Assembly (NCBI GenBank): GCA_947179485.1
Contig: OX359247.1
Coordinates: 635,501-699,500 of the forward strand
DNA length: 64,000 nucleotides
Direction of reading: 5' to 3'
Source: Allacma fusca
Taxonomy: Eukaryota > Arthropoda > Collembola > Symphypleona > Sminthuridae
The notes under the pieces were generated by a model. It was not told where the DNA came from and made no database searches. It was given only the letters and a program-made list of their open reading frames with translations. Made by a program: the position numbers and the translations under genes. Positions 61,021 through 64,000 of this stretch are shown piece by piece (positions within the stretch are counted from its first letter, which is position 1; each line of letters starts with the position of its first letter).

Positions 61021-64000
61021 GTCTCTTTTTCTTCCTCATCCTGTCGTCTTTACTATCAGCTCTTGTTTCAACCTTGGCTCTATCTATATGCTCTCCAAAG
61101 TTGTTACTGGGAAAACTACCACTCAAAATGCAAAATGCTCATATACCGGCTGCAGTTTCTCATTAGACTCTCTCCTCCTCTCAAAAACTAATAGTGGTTC
61201 TTGAAAACTCATCCAAACTTACCTCCCAACAGATGAGCCTCCATAAGTACCTACACCAGGGCAAACAACCACCCGGACGGAATTTACACAATTGTCTGTA
61301 TTTGTGCTGACTATGACTATAGATACAGGAGGAAAGACCAAATGTGCCAGCATCTGAGGAAAAGCACCGACACAACTTCCACCCTCCCAATAACAAATAC
61401 CAAAAGTTTCCGTGCAAAAGGCATTTACAAGGCGATGAACAAACTGCAAAACTCTTTGGATCTCCCAGGCTATAGGATTCTACAAATCTATGCATCAGCA
61501 CACGCACAAATAAATGTACTGTATACAGACATTAGGAAGACTTGAAGTCGTCAATGCATCCTAAGCTCTTTTCTAATCAGCTTATATAGACTGCTTTCAT
61601 CCCACCGGAAGTTCTTTCACACGAAACTTTCCTGACCGTCTCCACTCCCCACAACATTCCGTCAAGGGCTGCGTTTAACATGGAAGAATTGTCAAAAGTG
61701 CAATCTGCACTTTGTGGGGGTTCCGAGATTAAAAGCTAAAACCAACTCAAACTTTTACTCTCCAAATCTTGGGAGAAAAAAAAAGTTTCTTACACAATCC
61801 CCCAAAACTTGACCCTTCCATTGAACTTGACCATCTCAAGATTGACTTGGGTTCGGTTGTAAATTAAACAGTATCTTGTATAAAAATACAGTAAATTACT
61901 AGTAGTACACTGAAAGCTTAGAGAAGTTCAAGGAGCAATTTTCTATATAACTGGAATGAAACACCAGCACCAGCACGGAAGGCATAAAGAATGGAAAAGT
62001 CAAATGACAAGCATGCCAGGCATAAATCTCCCTTTATCTTAACGACAAAGTCCGACGGTCCCAAGAGCGCTGGAAGAAATCTGAAACTTGGAAGAGAAAG
62101 TCACTGGAAGTATCTCAAAAAATTCTCAAGAAAAAAAGAACGGAACTGAAATTATCATAAATCCTAATCAAAACTCGTAAATCTGACGAGTCACAAGTCT
62201 ACAACTGTATGGCTCAATGCTCATTCTACTCGTGCTACTGTTCTCAAAGGACTTGCTCAGCTTATGAAGCATGAAAATAAAACCTAAATCATCAGACGGG
62301 GAACATGCCTCCGCGTGTTGATATCAAGGGCCATATAAAAAGCAAAAGTTGGAAATCCTACGAATTAACGCTGATTAGGTGAGTAATGACAACTGACAAC
62401 TGAGCAGAGACGGAATAAATACAATTTCCCAAATATGAGAAGATGTTCGCATTGTCCAATGCATGTGTGCCTGTGCTCAAGTATTAATGTCCCTAAACCT
62501 GTATTTTTGTGGACTTGGCAACCACAGTCTTTTTGAACGTTGGCAGTACTGTTTAGAGAATCCTAGATTCTCTCCTATCTATAAGTATAGATATACTTAC
62601 CTATGTGCATGCACACAATAATTTTAACACCTACACTCTTGAGGATTCAGAATGAGATTTTACACTTCCTCTTTTAACCAACTTTTAATTTGCTGGTGAG
62701 GAAAAGTTATGTGCATGCATTACTTTTTAAGTAGAACGTATATGTGGCAAGGGATATTTACTGGTCCCAATATAATCATCATTATTTTCCAACGGTACAT
62801 AATTGCATATGTACATGGAGGTATTACCCATGTTTATGTGACTCCTCAACCCCTCGCGGAGGTGCTCTTCCCTCTCCTATGATCCCAACTAGGGTGACAA
62901 ACTGAGAATGAGCAAGGAAGTGAACTTAATGACTTGGAGCTCTCACAGGGAACCATATGGATAGATATATCTAGATCATTAAATCCTTAACACTGAGTAG
63001 ATTAAAAATTACATCAGCTCATGAATAACCGGTTTCCACCTCCCTCCCACAGAGGAGGACCCACTTCCCCTCAAATAACAAGGGTAACGCATAAAAAAAT
63101 TGAATTAAAATTTTATAAATTCATTACCAGAACCCACTAATATGAATACACACATATGTATGTCCCTATCTATGCACAATGTTCCTGTAAGTATGCATTT
63201 AATTCACATTAAATGAATCCTGTTTTAGAACCCAAGGCTCATATAATAATGGTCTCACTTTTTTTTTTTTGCGGAAATGTTTTCAGCTCTCAAAAATATC
63301 TAATACACAATTCTTATAGATATGCATGCGTCCCACATTATTTGTATCCGGTGAGAAAATATAAAGAACTTCACCCCAATATCGTAATGAAATGAACTTG
63401 GAAATTACAAATTTAACCCTGCCAGCCTAAGATAATATGAAGCTTGGGTAAAGTTTACTATGGAATTCCAAATGGAAACATACATTATTTATGTGAATGA
63501 AATATAAGTACATATGTTGTGACCATATGTACGCTCATGTTTCCCTACGTGTAATGACACACATGTACTTACATTGACTACACTACAGAATAGAGCTGAG
63601 AGAGAGAGACGAGTGACAAGTGCGGTGACCAGGCCAGACCAAACATGAATCATTTGATAAACGCAAATACACACGCACATAATAATACTGTAAGGACAGG
63701 AGAACTCAAGACACATGCTCGGATATTTATGAACTTAAAACTAACGAACTGCTGGAGGGTTTGAAAAAGTTGAAACTCATCTGCAAAGTTAATTAACCGC
63801 CAAGCAATAACCCATATTAGCACTCTCAATGATTATCTCATGTCACTTTCATTTCAAACCCCCCATCCTTTTAACACACACGTTTTCCATTTAGGTTACA
63901 CGGAAAAAATAAATACGATTATCAACTCTCATGTATACAGGACACAGGGATTCATATATAAGTATATGAATCAAGTCCCTACAAATTATTAGTACAGTGT

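Larger units (their letters stand above)
54546..64000 (-). other. Upstream intron(s) of the RhoGEF gene or 5' flank; no confident exon
   Basis: 9.5 kb read for a minus-strand exon ending in phase 1 that could join exon A; none could be supported. It contains GA and CT microsatellites near 60695 and 60992. A pair of open frames at 56947-57042 and 57149-57295 has matching splice signals, but the second ends in phase 0, so it cannot join exon A directly. No promoter or RNA gene recognised. Confidence 0.6.

Noticed and set aside
61181..61507. 108-codon minus-strand frame as a possible upstream RhoGEF exon
   Set aside because: Cys/Ser/Leu-rich composition in two overlapping frames, no donor giving the phase needed to join exon A, and no similarity to DH-flanking sequence.

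Overview
The window is eukaryotic genomic DNA. It is AT-rich, with exons split by GT-AG introns of 0.3 to 25.7 kb, many dinucleotide and tetranucleotide microsatellites (GA/CT, GT/AC, ATGT/ACAT), and no operon-like gene packing. Protein similarity and the style of the repeats suggest an arthropod, possibly a crustacean such as a caligid copepod. That taxonomic guess is inference, not something the sequence proves.

Two genes converge at the left end. On the + strand, 2-853 is the 3' end of an SNF2-superfamily gene of the TTF2/lodestar type: the last 244 residues, two exons, one GC-AG intron. Its helicase C-terminal core is recognisable, but motifs V and VI have been replaced. On the - strand, 4235-54545 holds eleven consecutive coding exons of a Rho guanine-nucleotide exchange factor of the PLEKHG1/2/3 group. 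They encode a partial protein of 1,421 residues with a complete DH domain, a complete PH domain and a long disordered serine-rich tail made by one 2.9-kb terminal exon. All exon phases match and the ten internal junctions have GT donors and AG acceptors. The 5' end (start codon and N-terminus) was not found and probably lies beyond 54.5 kb or outside the window.

Between the convergent genes (854-4234) lie the presumed 3' UTRs and a 365-bp palindromic element. It has 27-bp perfect inverted ends, a possible TA target duplication, and six-plus-six copies of a 32-bp unit pointing toward a central palindrome.

About 80% of the window is intron of the RhoGEF gene. One 25.7-kb intron interrupts the first helix region of the DH domain, and an 8.9-kb intron lies further inside it. 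These introns hold microsatellites and a few short hairpins. Most open frames in them are of the number and length expected by chance. Four places (near 23.5, 31-32, 35.5 and 57 kb, all on the - strand) have an open frame next to good splice signals. They are reported as weak candidates for nested or alternative exons, not as genes.
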